From CAVQCA01 sp963763115 (GTDB lineage: Bacteria > Pseudomonadota > Gammaproteobacteria > UBA9214), in the NCBI GenBank assembly GCA_963763115.1, contig CAVXNM010000038.1, positions 1 through 64,000 of the forward strand: a stretch of 64,000 nucleotides of DNA, read 5' to 3'. Shown one piece after another: positions 40,531-48,833 of the stretch. Position 1 is the first letter of the stretch. Each line of letters opens with the position of its first letter. A model generated the notes under the pieces. The model did not search any database. It saw nothing but the letters and a program-made list of their open reading frames with translations, and had not been told where the DNA came from. A program made the position numbers and the translations under genes.

Positions 40531-42702
40531 CTATGCGCCGACGCTTTCCAGATTGGCGTAGGAGACCACCAGCCATTTGGTGCCGGCGTGCGCGAAATTC
40601 ACCTGCACGCGGGCGTTGCCGCCCTGGCCCTCGTAATTGAGGATCACGCCCTCACCGAATTTACGGTGGCGCACCTGCTGGCCCAGTTTCAATGCCGCCG
40701 GCGCCGCATCGGCGCGTATCGCCCCGTCGCCGACAGCACTGCGTACAGGCTGGCTGATACCCACACGGGGCCGTATCTCCACCAGCAGGGAAGCGGGAAT
40801 CTCGCGAATGAAACGTGACGGTAGGGTGCAGGTCTCGTTACCGTACAGGCGGCGACGTTCGGCGCAGGTCAGAATCACCTGCTGCCGGGCACGGGTAATG
40901 CCTACATAGCAGAGCCGTCGCTCCTCCTCCAGACGACCTGGCTCATCCATGGACCGCTGGTTCGGAAACAGTCCCTCCTCCATGCCGCACAGAAAGATCA
41001 GCGGGAACTCCAGCCCCTTGGCGGAATGCAAGGTCATGAGCTGCACGCAATCCTCCCAGGCGTCGGCCTGGCCTTCGCCGGCCTCCAGCGCGGCGTGCGC
41101 GAGGAAGTCCGACAAGGAATCGAGTTCGCTCTCGCCGTCCACCTCGTATTCACGCGCCGCGTTGACCAGCTCGCGCAGGTTCTCGATGCGGGCTTGTCCG
41201 ATTTCACCCTTTTCCCTGGCAAAATATTCCAGCAGTCCGCTGGGCTGCAGGATATGCTCCACCTGCTCACCGAGCGGCAATGATCCCAGTCCGTCCGCAA
41301 GCGCCTCGATCAACCCGATAAACGCCAGCAAGGCATTGCCGGCGCGTGCCGGCACCAGCGTCCCGCCAGCCACCAAGCACGCCGCTTCCCACAGGGAGTA
41401 GCGGTTATCACGGGCATGCTGGCGAACCACCGCCAGGGTGCGTTCGCCGATGCCGCGCGGCGGGTGGTTTACCACGCGTTCGAACGAGGCATCGTCGTCG
41501 CGGTTTCTGGCAAGTCGCAGGTAGGCCAGCGCATCCTTGATCTCGGCACGCTCGAAGAAACGCAGGCCGCCGTACACCCGATAGGGTATGCCGTACTGGA
41601 TCAGGCGCTCCTCGAACAGGCGCGACTGGGCATTGGAGCGGTAGAGCACGGCGATCTCGTCGCGCCGGTGTCCCTCGTTCACCCAGGACTGGATGCGCTC
41701 GATCACATAGCGCGCCTCGTCGAGATCGTTGTAAGCCATATACAGCTCGATCGGTTCGCCCTCATGGTCCTGCGTCCAGAGTTGCTTGCCCATGCGCGCT
41801 GCGTTATTGGCGATCACCGCATTGGCTGCCTTGAGTATGGTTCCGGTGGAGCGGTAATTCTGTTCCAGCCGGTAGACGCGGGTGCCGGAAAATTCCTTTT
41901 CGAAGCGCTGGATGTTTTCCACTCGCGCGCCGCGCCAGCCATAAATGGACTGGTCATCGTCGCCGACCACGGTAATGCAGCCGGACACGCCGGAGAGCAT
42001 CCGCAGCCAGGCATATTGCACCGCATTGGTGTCCTGAAACTCGTCGACCAGGATATGCCGAAAGCGCTGGCGGTAGTGCTCGAGCAGTCCGGGTTGCTCC
42101 AGCCACAGTTCATGCGAGCGCAGCAGCAATTCGGCGAAATCCACCAGGCCGGAGCGCCGGCACAGCGCCTCATAGGCCTCGTACACCTTCACCTGTTGAT
42201 GCAGGTAGGGGTCGTTACGATGCTCGATGTGTTGCGGCCGGCGTCCCTCATCCTTGCAGCTGTTGATGAACCACTGCAGTTGCTTCGGGGGCCATTTCGT
42301 CTCGTCCAGATCCATGGTCTTGATGACGCGACGGATCAGGCGCTGCTGGTCCTGCGCATCCAGAATCTGGAACCCCTCCGGCAACCCCGCCTCCTGCCAG
42401 TGCCGCCGCAGCAGGCGATGCGCAAGGCCATGAAAGGTACCTACCCACATGCCGGATGCCGGGGATTCGATCAGCTGCTCGATGCGTACACGCATCTCCC
42501 CGGCCGCCTTGTTGGTAAAGGTCACGGCAAGTATGGAGTAAGGGGACAGACCCTCGACGTCGATCAGCCAGGCAATGCGATGCACCAGCACACGGGTCTT
42601 GCCGCTGCCGGCGCCGGCCAGCACCAGCAGCGGATCCGGCGACGCGCACACGGCCTGACGCTGGGCATCATTGAGCGGGTCGATAATCCGGGAGACATCC
42701 AT
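40531..42702 (-). CDS. uvrD: DNA helicase II UvrD
   Basis: A 723-residue SF1 helicase for nucleotide excision and mismatch repair. Walker A 'LAGAGSGKTRVLV' (residue about 30-38), Q-motif 'LNDAQRQAV', motif Ia 'AVTFTNKAAGEMRVRI', II 'ILVDEFQDTNAVQY', III 'VVGDDDQSIYGWRGA', IV 'RLEQNYRS', V 'VQLMTLHSAKGLEFPLIFLCG' and VI 'EEERRLCYVGITRARQQ'. The 'MDVSRIIDPLNDAQR' N-terminus matches E. coli UvrD and fixes the start at 42702. The C-terminal 'RHRKFGEGVILNYEGQG' is a Tudor-like tail. No clear SOS box is seen. Confidence 0.94.
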   Translation of the reverse strand: MDVSRIIDPLNDAQRQAVCASPDPLLVLAGAGSGKTRVLVHRIAWLIDVEGLSPYSILAVTFTNKAAGEMRVRIEQLIESPASGMWVGTFHGLAHRLLRRHWQEAGLPEGFQILDAQDQQRLIRRVIKTMDLDETKWPPKQLQWFINSCKDEGRRPQHIEHRNDPYLHQQVKVYEAYEALCRRSGLVDFAELLLRSHELWLEQPGLLEHYRQRFRHILVDEFQDTNAVQYAWLRMLSGVSGCITVVGDDDQSIYGWRGARVENIQRFEKEFSGTRVYRLEQNYRSTGTILKAANAVIANNAARMGKQLWTQDHEGEPIELYMAYNDLDEARYVIERIQSWVNEGHRRDEIAVLYRSNAQSRLFEERLIQYGIPYRVYGGLRFFERAEIKDALAYLRLARNRDDDASFERVVNHPPRGIGERTLAVVRQHARDNRYSLWEAACLVAGGTLVPARAGNALLAFIGLIEALADGLGSLPLGEQVEHILQPSGLLEYFAREKGEIGQARIENLRELVNAAREYEVDGESELDSLSDFLAHAALEAGEGQADAWEDCVQLMTLHSAKGLEFPLIFLCGMEEGLFPNQRSMDEPGRLEEERRLCYVGITRARQQVILTCAERRRLYGNETCTLPSRFIREIPASLLVEIRPRVGISQPVRSAVGDGAIRADAAPAALKLGQQVRHRKFGEGVILNYEGQGGNARVQVNFAHAGTKWLVVSYANLESVGA

Positions 42703-43159
42703 GGGCAGCGATTGTAGCAAATCCCGGCAATTCGACTGAGACAAATCCACGGACTCGTCCGAACCCGATGTAGCATCAGCCCGGACGCTACTGATCTGGA
42801 CCTGGTCTTGCCGTGATTGACTTGCGTTGCCGTAGAGACTCTGTTAATTACGTGTTCACCCATAAACACCGTGTTCGCCGCAACGACACCAGGTACGCAA
42901 AGAATTTCTTAACGAATACAATTAAACGACTTTTCGTTAATAGCGTCCTTGCTGTGAATTTTATTCTCTCTGGATGGACACTAATCAAACAGGTATATGC
43001 GCCACACACGCTCTGTCACAGAACGGGCTCTCCATGCAACGCGCGCATCCGTCAGACCAGGGAACCGGCGGCAGCGTGGATTCATGGAAATACTGGAATG
43101 ATCGATCACGTATGAGGGCATAGTGCGCCCGCGACCGGGCAAGACGGGAAAGGAATCAC
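42703..43159. other. Intergenic, uvrD to four-Cys gene
   Basis: 457 bp between divergent genes. The middle is AT-rich with CTTAACGA...TCGTTAA (about 42908-42942), a loose inverted pair. A -35/-10 pair for either direction cannot be fixed. No ORF or RNA is supported. Confidence 0.5.
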
Positions 43160-43576
43160 GTGAACGATAACATCATCCTGATCGTTAGCCTCATCGCCAT
43201 TGCGATTCTGGCCGCGATCGTACTCACAGGTATCAGGCGAGGCACAGGAAGCCACGATAAAAGCGGTGAGTTGAATAAACTGCGCCGCAGCGGGTCCTTC
43301 TGGGGAGTCAGGATACAGCCGGGGAAATGTACCGCCATTCGTCCTTTCGCCGGCAGGCGTTTCACCTTCGAAGAAGCTCCGAATTTACCCCTGCCGGGCT
43401 GCAAGGCCTGGCGCTGTTCGTGCACCTACATCGGGGTGCCGGAACGCCGCCGCGATGAACGGCGTATTCACAATGATCGCAGGGACGTTGTCCGGATCGA
43501 TGATGAACATATCGAGCGTCGTTCGTTCCGGGGACGCCGCCGCGGGCATAAAGCCCGGAAAGATCCAGCCGATTGA
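43160..43576 (+). CDS. Membrane-anchored four-cysteine, Arg-rich protein (paralogue A)
   Basis: A 138-residue protein with one N-terminal membrane helix (residues 4-24), then 'SFWGVRIQPGKC', 'AGRRFTFEEAPNLPLPGC' and 'CSCTYIG'. Cysteines are C57, C81, C86 and C88, giving C-x23-C-x4-C-x-C, a plausible metal site. The C-terminal third is strongly basic ('ERRRDERRIHNDRRD', 'RRSFRGRRRGHK'). The adjacent gene has the same cysteine spacing. I recall similar uncharacterised proteins in pseudomonads, but the function is unknown; RR motifs alone do not make it a PilZ domain. GTG 43160 has AAAGGA upstream. Confidence 0.65.
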   Translation: MNDNIILIVSLIAIAILAAIVLTGIRRGTGSHDKSGELNKLRRSGSFWGVRIQPGKCTAIRPFAGRRFTFEEAPNLPLPGCKAWRCSCTYIGVPERRRDERRIHNDRRDVVRIDDEHIERRSFRGRRRGHKARKDPAD

Positions 43577-43667
43577 CTAACAGGCGTCGTAGCCGCAGTC
43601 GGTTTGTTACCCCGCTGCGAGCCGAAAGCGTTAGCCACCCAACAAGGCATGTAAGGGATCTCCATTC

Positions 43668-44127
43668 ATGATAAAAATCATCATTCTGCTGCTTATCATC
43701 GGCGTGCTCGCCGGTCTCGTCTGGCTTTTGCGCGGCCAGCGGACAGCCCAAACGGAAATCCACCCATGCGGTAACATCCCCCGGACCGGCGGATCCGGAC
43801 CGCGGTGGCAACATGAAGGCGCTCGAACTGGAAAAGTTACGTCAAAACAAACTCTTCTGGGGCGTGGAAATCAAGCAGGCCGGGTGCGCAATGGGACGAA
43901 CGCTCGCCGGCGTGGAATTCGAGTTCGATGAAGCACCGAGCCTGCCGCTGGAGGGTTGTACTGCCGCCATGTGCAGCTGTGTTTACATCGGTCTGAAGGA
44001 AAGACGCAAACACCAGCGACGCCAGCACGAGCGCCGCAGCAGCCTCAGGTTTGAGCCGGACAAACCCGACCGTCGCTCACACAAGGAGCGACGGCGCGGT
44101 GAAAAGTGGCGGGGTCACGATCTCTAG
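43668..44127 (+). pseudogene. Four-cysteine paralogue B, split by a frameshift
   Basis: The membrane helix ('MIKIIILLLIIGVLAGLVWLLRG', from ATG 43668) and the Cys domain (from ATG 43813) are in different frames. Frame 1 contains 'LFWGVEIKQAGC', 'EAPSLPLEGC' and 'CSCVYIG', with Cys spacing 24-5-2 as in paralogue A, and a basic tail. A one-base shift, possibly in the C-run near 43782-43786, would restore a continuous protein like paralogue A. Either a true frameshift, an assembly error, or two separately translated pieces; the soluble part alone (104 aa, 43813-44127) may still be made. Confidence 0.6.
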
Positions 44128-44169
44128 TCCGACCAGCGTCCTGGCAGGACCGACGCGGCGCTACCCGGG

Positions 44170-44433
44170 TCAGGCAACTTCAGCCAGTAATTTCCGGTAC
44201 TTGGGTGAATTCAGGTTGGCTGTCTTGGGCTTGGAACCGCCGAGATAGGCATCCAGTGTCACTGTCGGCACCTGATCCCGGTCGACCAGGGGGTGCATGG
44301 TGCATTTCTCACAGGCGATCAACCGCGGCGGTGCGCCGGCAGGCGCCTTGCCGATGGGGCGTTCCCTGAGATTCTTGCAGGTGGTGATGCTCAGGTAGGC
44401 TTGCTGGGGAATGCAAAAAAACATCGAGTCCAT
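44170..44433 (-). CDS. Small Cys-containing hypothetical protein
   Basis: An 87-residue soluble protein with four cysteines: 'FFCIPQQ', 'ITTCKNLRERPIG', and the pair in 'IACEKCTMHPLVDRDQVP'. This spacing may hold a metal, but no family is recognised. ATG 44433 was chosen (AAGAAG before it); the frame is open to 44550. It sits between the four-Cys genes and glmS on the opposite strand. Confidence 0.55.
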   Translation of the reverse strand: MDSMFFCIPQQAYLSITTCKNLRERPIGKAPAGAPPRLIACEKCTMHPLVDRDQVPTVTLDAYLGGSKPKTANLNSPKYRKLLAEVA

Positions 44434-44582
44434 ACTCACTTCTTCAACTCCCGTGACTTCCGCAGCGGCTGCGGAGTAACTGCGCTTGGAAACAAACGGC
44501 AAATTATACCATCGGGGCAGGAATAAATCAAACTCCAGCTTGTTTTTCAAAAACTTAGCGGCTCGACCCCTGATCCAGGAAC

Positions 44583-46418
44583 CTATTCGACCGTGACCGA
44601 CTTGGCAAGGTTCCGCGGCTGGTCGATATCCGTGCCCTTGAGCACCGCCACATGGTAGGCCAGCAGCTGCAACGGGATGGAGAAGATAATGGGCGAAATA
44701 CTGTCTTCGGTTGGCGCGACCGGCAGCACCGTAACACCGGGCGAACTGATCATGCCCACCTTGGCATCGGCGAACACGATCAGTTCGCCGCCGCGCGCCC
44801 GCACTTCCTGCAAATTGGATTTCAGTTTTTCCAGCAAGGCGTTATTCGGCGCCACAGCGATGACCGGCATGCTGGCATCCACCAGCGCCAGCGGCCCGTG
44901 CTTCAACTCGCCCGCCGGGTAGGCTTCGGCATGAATATAGGAAATCTCCTTGAGTTTGAGCGCCCCCTCCATGGCCACGGGAAACTGGGCGCCGCGGCCG
45001 AGAAACAACGCATTGTGCTTGTCGCCGAAATGCTCCTTCGCCAGCGTCTCGATCTGTTCGTTCAGCGTCAGTGCATACTCCACCTTGCCGGGCACGCTGC
45101 GCAGTTCATTCACCAAGCATGCCTCGGTCTGCGCCGACATGCCATGGCGCCGCCCCAGCACGATGGTCAACAGCAGCATGGCGACCAGCTGGGTGGTAAA
45201 GGCCTTGGTCGAGGCGACGCCGATCTCCGGCCCGGCGCGCGTCATCAGCACCAGGTCGGATTCACGCACCAGGGAACTCTCCGGTACATTGCAGATGGAG
45301 AGCGCATGACCGAAGCCCAGTCGCCGTGCTTCGCGCAGACCGGCCAGGGTGTCAGCGGTTTCGCCGGACTGGGATAGGGTAACGATCAGGGAATTCCTGC
45401 GCACCACCGGCTGGCGGTAGCGAAACTCGCTGGCCACCTCCACGCTGCAGGGAATGCCGGCCAGTGATTCAAGCCAGTAGCGCCCCACCATGCCCGCATG
45501 GTAGCTGGTACCGCAGGCAATGATGTGCACCCCCTTCACCTCGTCGAAGATGCTGCCCGCCTCGATGCCGAAAGCCGCCTCCAGCACCCGGTCGACACCG
45601 ATGCGTCCTTCCAGGGTATCGGCGATGGCGCGCGGCTGCTCAAAGATCTCCTTGAGCATGTAGTGGCGGTAATCGCCCTTGAAGGTGGCATCCGCGGTGA
45701 CGCTGGAGGTCTTGACCGGACGCTCGACGAGATTGCCGTCCTGGTCATAAATGCGGGCACCCTGCAGCGAAATATCAGCCACATCACCGTCTTCCAGAAA
45801 GACGAAACGCCGGGCCCGCGACACCAGCGCGGCGACATCCGAAGCGATCAGCACCTCGTCATCGGCCAGGCCTATGACCAGCGGGCTGCCGCGGCGTGCG
45901 GCAATCAGCCGCCCGGGCTCATCCCGGCTGATGACCCCCAGGGCAAAGGCGCCCTCGAGATCCTTTATCGCAGACTGCACCGCCGCGAGCAGGTCCTGTC
46001 CCTGCACCAGGTGGAGGTGCACCTGGTGTACGATCACTTCGGTGTCCGTCTGCGAGGTAAAGCGGTAGCCGGCCTGTTTCTGCTGTTCCCGCAGGACATC
46101 GTGATTTTCGATGATGCCGTTATGCACCAGCGCAACGTGCCCGTTGCAGATGTGAGGATGCGCGTTTTGTTCGCTGGGTACGCCATGGGTCGCCCAGCGC
46201 GTGTGGGCGATGCCGGTGTGTCCATCGATCGGCGTGCGCTCCAAGGCCTTCGCCAGCTCGGCGACCTTGCCGGCCCGGCGCACCCGCTCGAGTTCCGCCT
46301 GCCCGTTCTGCACGACGATGCCGGCCGAGTCGTAACCCCGGTATTCCAGTCGTTGCAGGCCTTCGAGCAGCACCGGGACAACGTTTTCTCTGGCAACGAC
46401 TCCGACTATTCCGCACAT
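44583..46418 (-). CDS. glmS: Glutamine--fructose-6-phosphate aminotransferase
   Basis: Makes glucosamine-6-phosphate, the first step to UDP-GlcNAc for peptidoglycan and LPS. The 611-residue protein has the class II glutaminase domain with nucleophile C2 ('MCGIVGVV'), 'EYRGYDSAG', 'HTRWATHG', and two SIS isomerase domains with 'ACGTSYHAG' and 'SQSGETADTLAGLREA'. The C-terminus 'RNLAKSVTVE' is standard. It follows glmU by seven bases, as in many gammaproteobacteria. Confidence 0.95.
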   Translation of the reverse strand: MCGIVGVVARENVVPVLLEGLQRLEYRGYDSAGIVVQNGQAELERVRRAGKVAELAKALERTPIDGHTGIAHTRWATHGVPSEQNAHPHICNGHVALVHNGIIENHDVLREQQKQAGYRFTSQTDTEVIVHQVHLHLVQGQDLLAAVQSAIKDLEGAFALGVISRDEPGRLIAARRGSPLVIGLADDEVLIASDVAALVSRARRFVFLEDGDVADISLQGARIYDQDGNLVERPVKTSSVTADATFKGDYRHYMLKEIFEQPRAIADTLEGRIGVDRVLEAAFGIEAGSIFDEVKGVHIIACGTSYHAGMVGRYWLESLAGIPCSVEVASEFRYRQPVVRRNSLIVTLSQSGETADTLAGLREARRLGFGHALSICNVPESSLVRESDLVLMTRAGPEIGVASTKAFTTQLVAMLLLTIVLGRRHGMSAQTEACLVNELRSVPGKVEYALTLNEQIETLAKEHFGDKHNALFLGRGAQFPVAMEGALKLKEISYIHAEAYPAGELKHGPLALVDASMPVIAVAPNNALLEKLKSNLQEVRARGGELIVFADAKVGMISSPGVTVLPVAPTEDSISPIIFSIPLQLLAYHVAVLKGTDIDQPRNLAKSVTVE

Positions 46419-46425
46419 ATCCGCC

Positions 46426-47793
46426 TCATCCCCGTTTCTTCACCGGCCGCTTCCAACCCGGTCGCGTTTGTTGTGGCGCACGGCTGAGTGTCAACTCGCC
46501 CGCAGGTACATCACGCGTGATGGTTGAGCCGGCCCCGATGGTGGCCCCGTCTCCGATCTCGACCGGGGCTACGAGTTGGGTATCCGAACCGATAAAGACA
46601 TCATCGCCGATCACGGTGCGGTGCTTGCTGGCGCCATCGTAGTTGCAGATGATCGTGCCCGCCCCGATGTTCACATGGCATCCCACGCTGGCGTCGCCGA
46701 TGTAGCTCAGGTGATTGATTTTCGAACCCTCGCCGACCTGCGATTTCTTGATCTCCACGAAATTGCCGACGTGGCTGCCCGCCGCCAGCGCCGTTTCGGG
46801 ACGGATACGCGCGAACGGGCCGATGCGCGCACCGTCACCGATGACGGCCTCCTCGATGACGCAGTTGGCAAGGATGGTGACGTCATCGCCGACGGAGGTA
46901 TCGCGCATGACCACGTTCGGTCCGACCGTGACCCGGTTGCCGAGTCTGACCGTCCCTTCCAGCACCGCGTTCACATCGATCACGACATCCTGACCTGCCG
47001 TCAGCTGCCCGCGCAGGTCGAAGCGCGCCGGATCGATGAGCGTCACCCCCGCCCGCAGGCAGTCCTGCGCCTGACGCTGCTGGAAACAGCGCTCCAGCGC
47101 CGCAAGCTGGGCGCGATCATTCACGCCAAGAATCTCGTGCGGGTCCGCAGCGAGTACGCCTCGCACCGGCACACCGTCGCGCACGGCAAGCGCGACCACG
47201 TCGGTCAGGTAGAACTCGCCCTGTGCGTTGTCGTTGTCCAGTGCCTGGACCCAGGCGCGCAGGCGCCCGGCGGGCGCGGCAAGAAAGCCGCTGTTGATCT
47301 CCCGGATGCGGCGCTGCCCGGTGGTGGCGTCCTTCTCCTCGATGATGGCGCGAATGTTGCCTCCGTCATCCTGGAGGATGCGGCCATAGCCCGTGGGATC
47401 GTCGAGCAAGGCGGTCAGCACGGCCAGGTCACCCGCCGCGGCGATGCCGATCAGCTTCTCCAGCGTGGCCGGTGAAATCAGGGGCACGTCACCGTACATG
47501 ACCAGCACGATACGGCTATCCGGCACGTCGGGCAGCACCTGGGCGACTGCGTGTCCCGTTCCCAGCCGACGCTCCTGTATCACCCAGTGCACGTCGGCCC
47601 GGGTGAAGGCATCGCGCACCTGATCGGCGCCATGGCCGATGACGACGTGGATGACCGCGGCGTCCAGCCGGTGCGCCGTGTCAAGTGCGTGGGTCAACAG
47701 GGGTCGCCCCCCCAAAGGATGCAGCACTTTGGGAAGGTCGGAGCGCATGCGCTTCCCCTGGCCGGCAGCCAGGACAATAATGCTCAGGTCCAT
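46426..47793 (-). CDS. glmU: Bifunctional GlcNAc-1-phosphate uridyltransferase/acetyltransferase
   Basis: A 455-residue enzyme that acetylates glucosamine-1-phosphate and couples it to UTP. N-terminal nucleotidyltransferase ('VLAAGQGKRMRSDLPKVLHPLGG') occupies about 1-230. The C-terminal left-handed beta-helix repeats ('GPNVVMRDTSVGDDVTI', 'IGAGTIICNYDGASKHRTVIGDDVFIGSD') form the acetyltransferase. Genes for both sequential steps of UDP-GlcNAc synthesis, glmU and glmS, lie together here. Confidence 0.95.
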   Translation of the reverse strand: MDLSIIVLAAGQGKRMRSDLPKVLHPLGGRPLLTHALDTAHRLDAAVIHVVIGHGADQVRDAFTRADVHWVIQERRLGTGHAVAQVLPDVPDSRIVLVMYGDVPLISPATLEKLIGIAAAGDLAVLTALLDDPTGYGRILQDDGGNIRAIIEEKDATTGQRRIREINSGFLAAPAGRLRAWVQALDNDNAQGEFYLTDVVALAVRDGVPVRGVLAADPHEILGVNDRAQLAALERCFQQRQAQDCLRAGVTLIDPARFDLRGQLTAGQDVVIDVNAVLEGTVRLGNRVTVGPNVVMRDTSVGDDVTILANCVIEEAVIGDGARIGPFARIRPETALAAGSHVGNFVEIKKSQVGEGSKINHLSYIGDASVGCHVNIGAGTIICNYDGASKHRTVIGDDVFIGSDTQLVAPVEIGDGATIGAGSTITRDVPAGELTLSRAPQQTRPGWKRPVKKRG

Positions 47794-47894
47794 ACGGGAA
47801 GAAGTGTCAGTTCAACAGACCCTCTTAGCGGCAAAGCCCGAAACAACTTTCGAGTGCCAGGCCGTGGCGATCATAACATGGCCGCCGTGTGGAA

Positions 47895-48383
47895 TCAGTG
47901 CAACACCGGCATGGCCATGGGTGGCACGCCGTTGCTGATCTCCTCGTCGGTGGCGTCGCGGATATCCACCACCTTGATATGGAAAGTAATGATCTTGCCG
48001 GCCATCGGGTGGTTACCGTCCACCGTCAACTTGCCGTCCTCGATGCAGGTGACGACGAATTTCCGGGCGTCGCCCTGATCGTTCATCATCTCCACCTCGG
48101 CGCCGACGCGGCGGAACTCGGGCGGAACATTCTCGATGTCGTCGGTATAGGTAAGGCTTTCGTCATGCGCGCCAAAGCCCTCCTCCGGCGTCAGCGATAC
48201 CTCCACGACCTCCCCCACCACACATCCCTCCATCGCGGCCTCGACCTTCTCGAACATGTCGTGCTTGCCGCCATGGACATAACTGATCGGAATATCGGAC
48301 TGCTCGAGCACATCACCCGTCTCGTCCTGGATGGAATAGGTAAAGGCCACCACCTTGTTGCGGCCGACAAACTGCTCATTCAT
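47895..48383 (-). CDS. FKBP-type peptidyl-prolyl isomerase (SlyD-like)
   Basis: A 162-residue FKBP with the SlyD domain order: FKBP, then the IF chaperone insert ('PEEGFGAHDESLTYTDDIENVPPEFRRVGAEVEMMNDQGDARKF'), then FKBP end. The 'TYSIQDETGDVLEQSDIPISYVHGG' start is typical. It lacks the His-rich metal tail of E. coli SlyD, so nickel delivery is doubtful; proline isomerisation/chaperone function is likely. Placement between atpC and glmU is unusual, with 18 bp to atpC. Confidence 0.85.
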   Translation of the reverse strand: MNEQFVGRNKVVAFTYSIQDETGDVLEQSDIPISYVHGGKHDMFEKVEAAMEGCVVGEVVEVSLTPEEGFGAHDESLTYTDDIENVPPEFRRVGAEVEMMNDQGDARKFVVTCIEDGKLTVDGNHPMAGKIITFHIKVVDIRDATDEEISNGVPPMAMPVLH

Positions 48384-48401
48384 TGAAAAAAACCCGGTAA
48401 G

Positions 48402-48821
48402 CTAGCTCTTCTGGCGCAGCTTCTGAATGGCACGCAGCTGCGCGATGGACTGGGCCAGTTCGGCCTGCGCCTTGGCATAGTCGATGTCGGCGTGCTTGTC
48501 GGCCAGTATGCGCTCGGCCCGCTCCTTGGCCTGCAGGGCGGCCGCCTCGTCGAGATCATGGGCGCGGATGGCGGTATCCGCCAGTACCGTCACCACGTGC
48601 GGTTGAACCTCCAGCAGGCCTCCTGAAACAAAGAAGGATTGTTCGGACCCGTCCGCCTGCTGTATCCGGATCTCTCCGGGCTTGAGTCGTGTCAGCAGCG
48701 GCGCGTGGCGCGGTGCGATACCGACCTCGCCCATTTCCGCCGGGGCGAAAACCATCGTCACCGTCCCCGAAAAAATTTCGGCTTCGGCGCTGACGATGTC
48801 AACATGCAGTGTCATTGCCAT
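48402..48821 (-). CDS. atpC: ATP synthase epsilon subunit
   Basis: A 139-residue F1 stalk subunit. The N-terminal beta-barrel ('LHVDIVSAEAEIFSGTVTMVFAPAEMGEVGIAPRHAPLLTRLKPG') is followed by the C-terminal two-helix domain ('AAALQAKERAERILADKHADIDYAKAQAELAQSIAQLRAIQKLR'). It couples F1 to the ring and inhibits hydrolysis. Last gene of the atp cluster, 12 bp after atpD. Confidence 0.95.
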   Translation of the reverse strand: MAMTLHVDIVSAEAEIFSGTVTMVFAPAEMGEVGIAPRHAPLLTRLKPGEIRIQQADGSEQSFFVSGGLLEVQPHVVTVLADTAIRAHDLDEAAALQAKERAERILADKHADIDYAKAQAELAQSIAQLRAIQKLRQKS

Positions 48822-48833
48822 TGTGCGTATCCG

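Noticed and set aside
41416..42717. 433-codon plus-strand open frame opposite uvrD
   Set aside because: Antisense shadow of conserved helicase motifs.
43160..43576. PilZ domain in the RR-rich proteins
   Set aside because: RR motifs only; no beta-barrel or (D/N)xSxxG motif.
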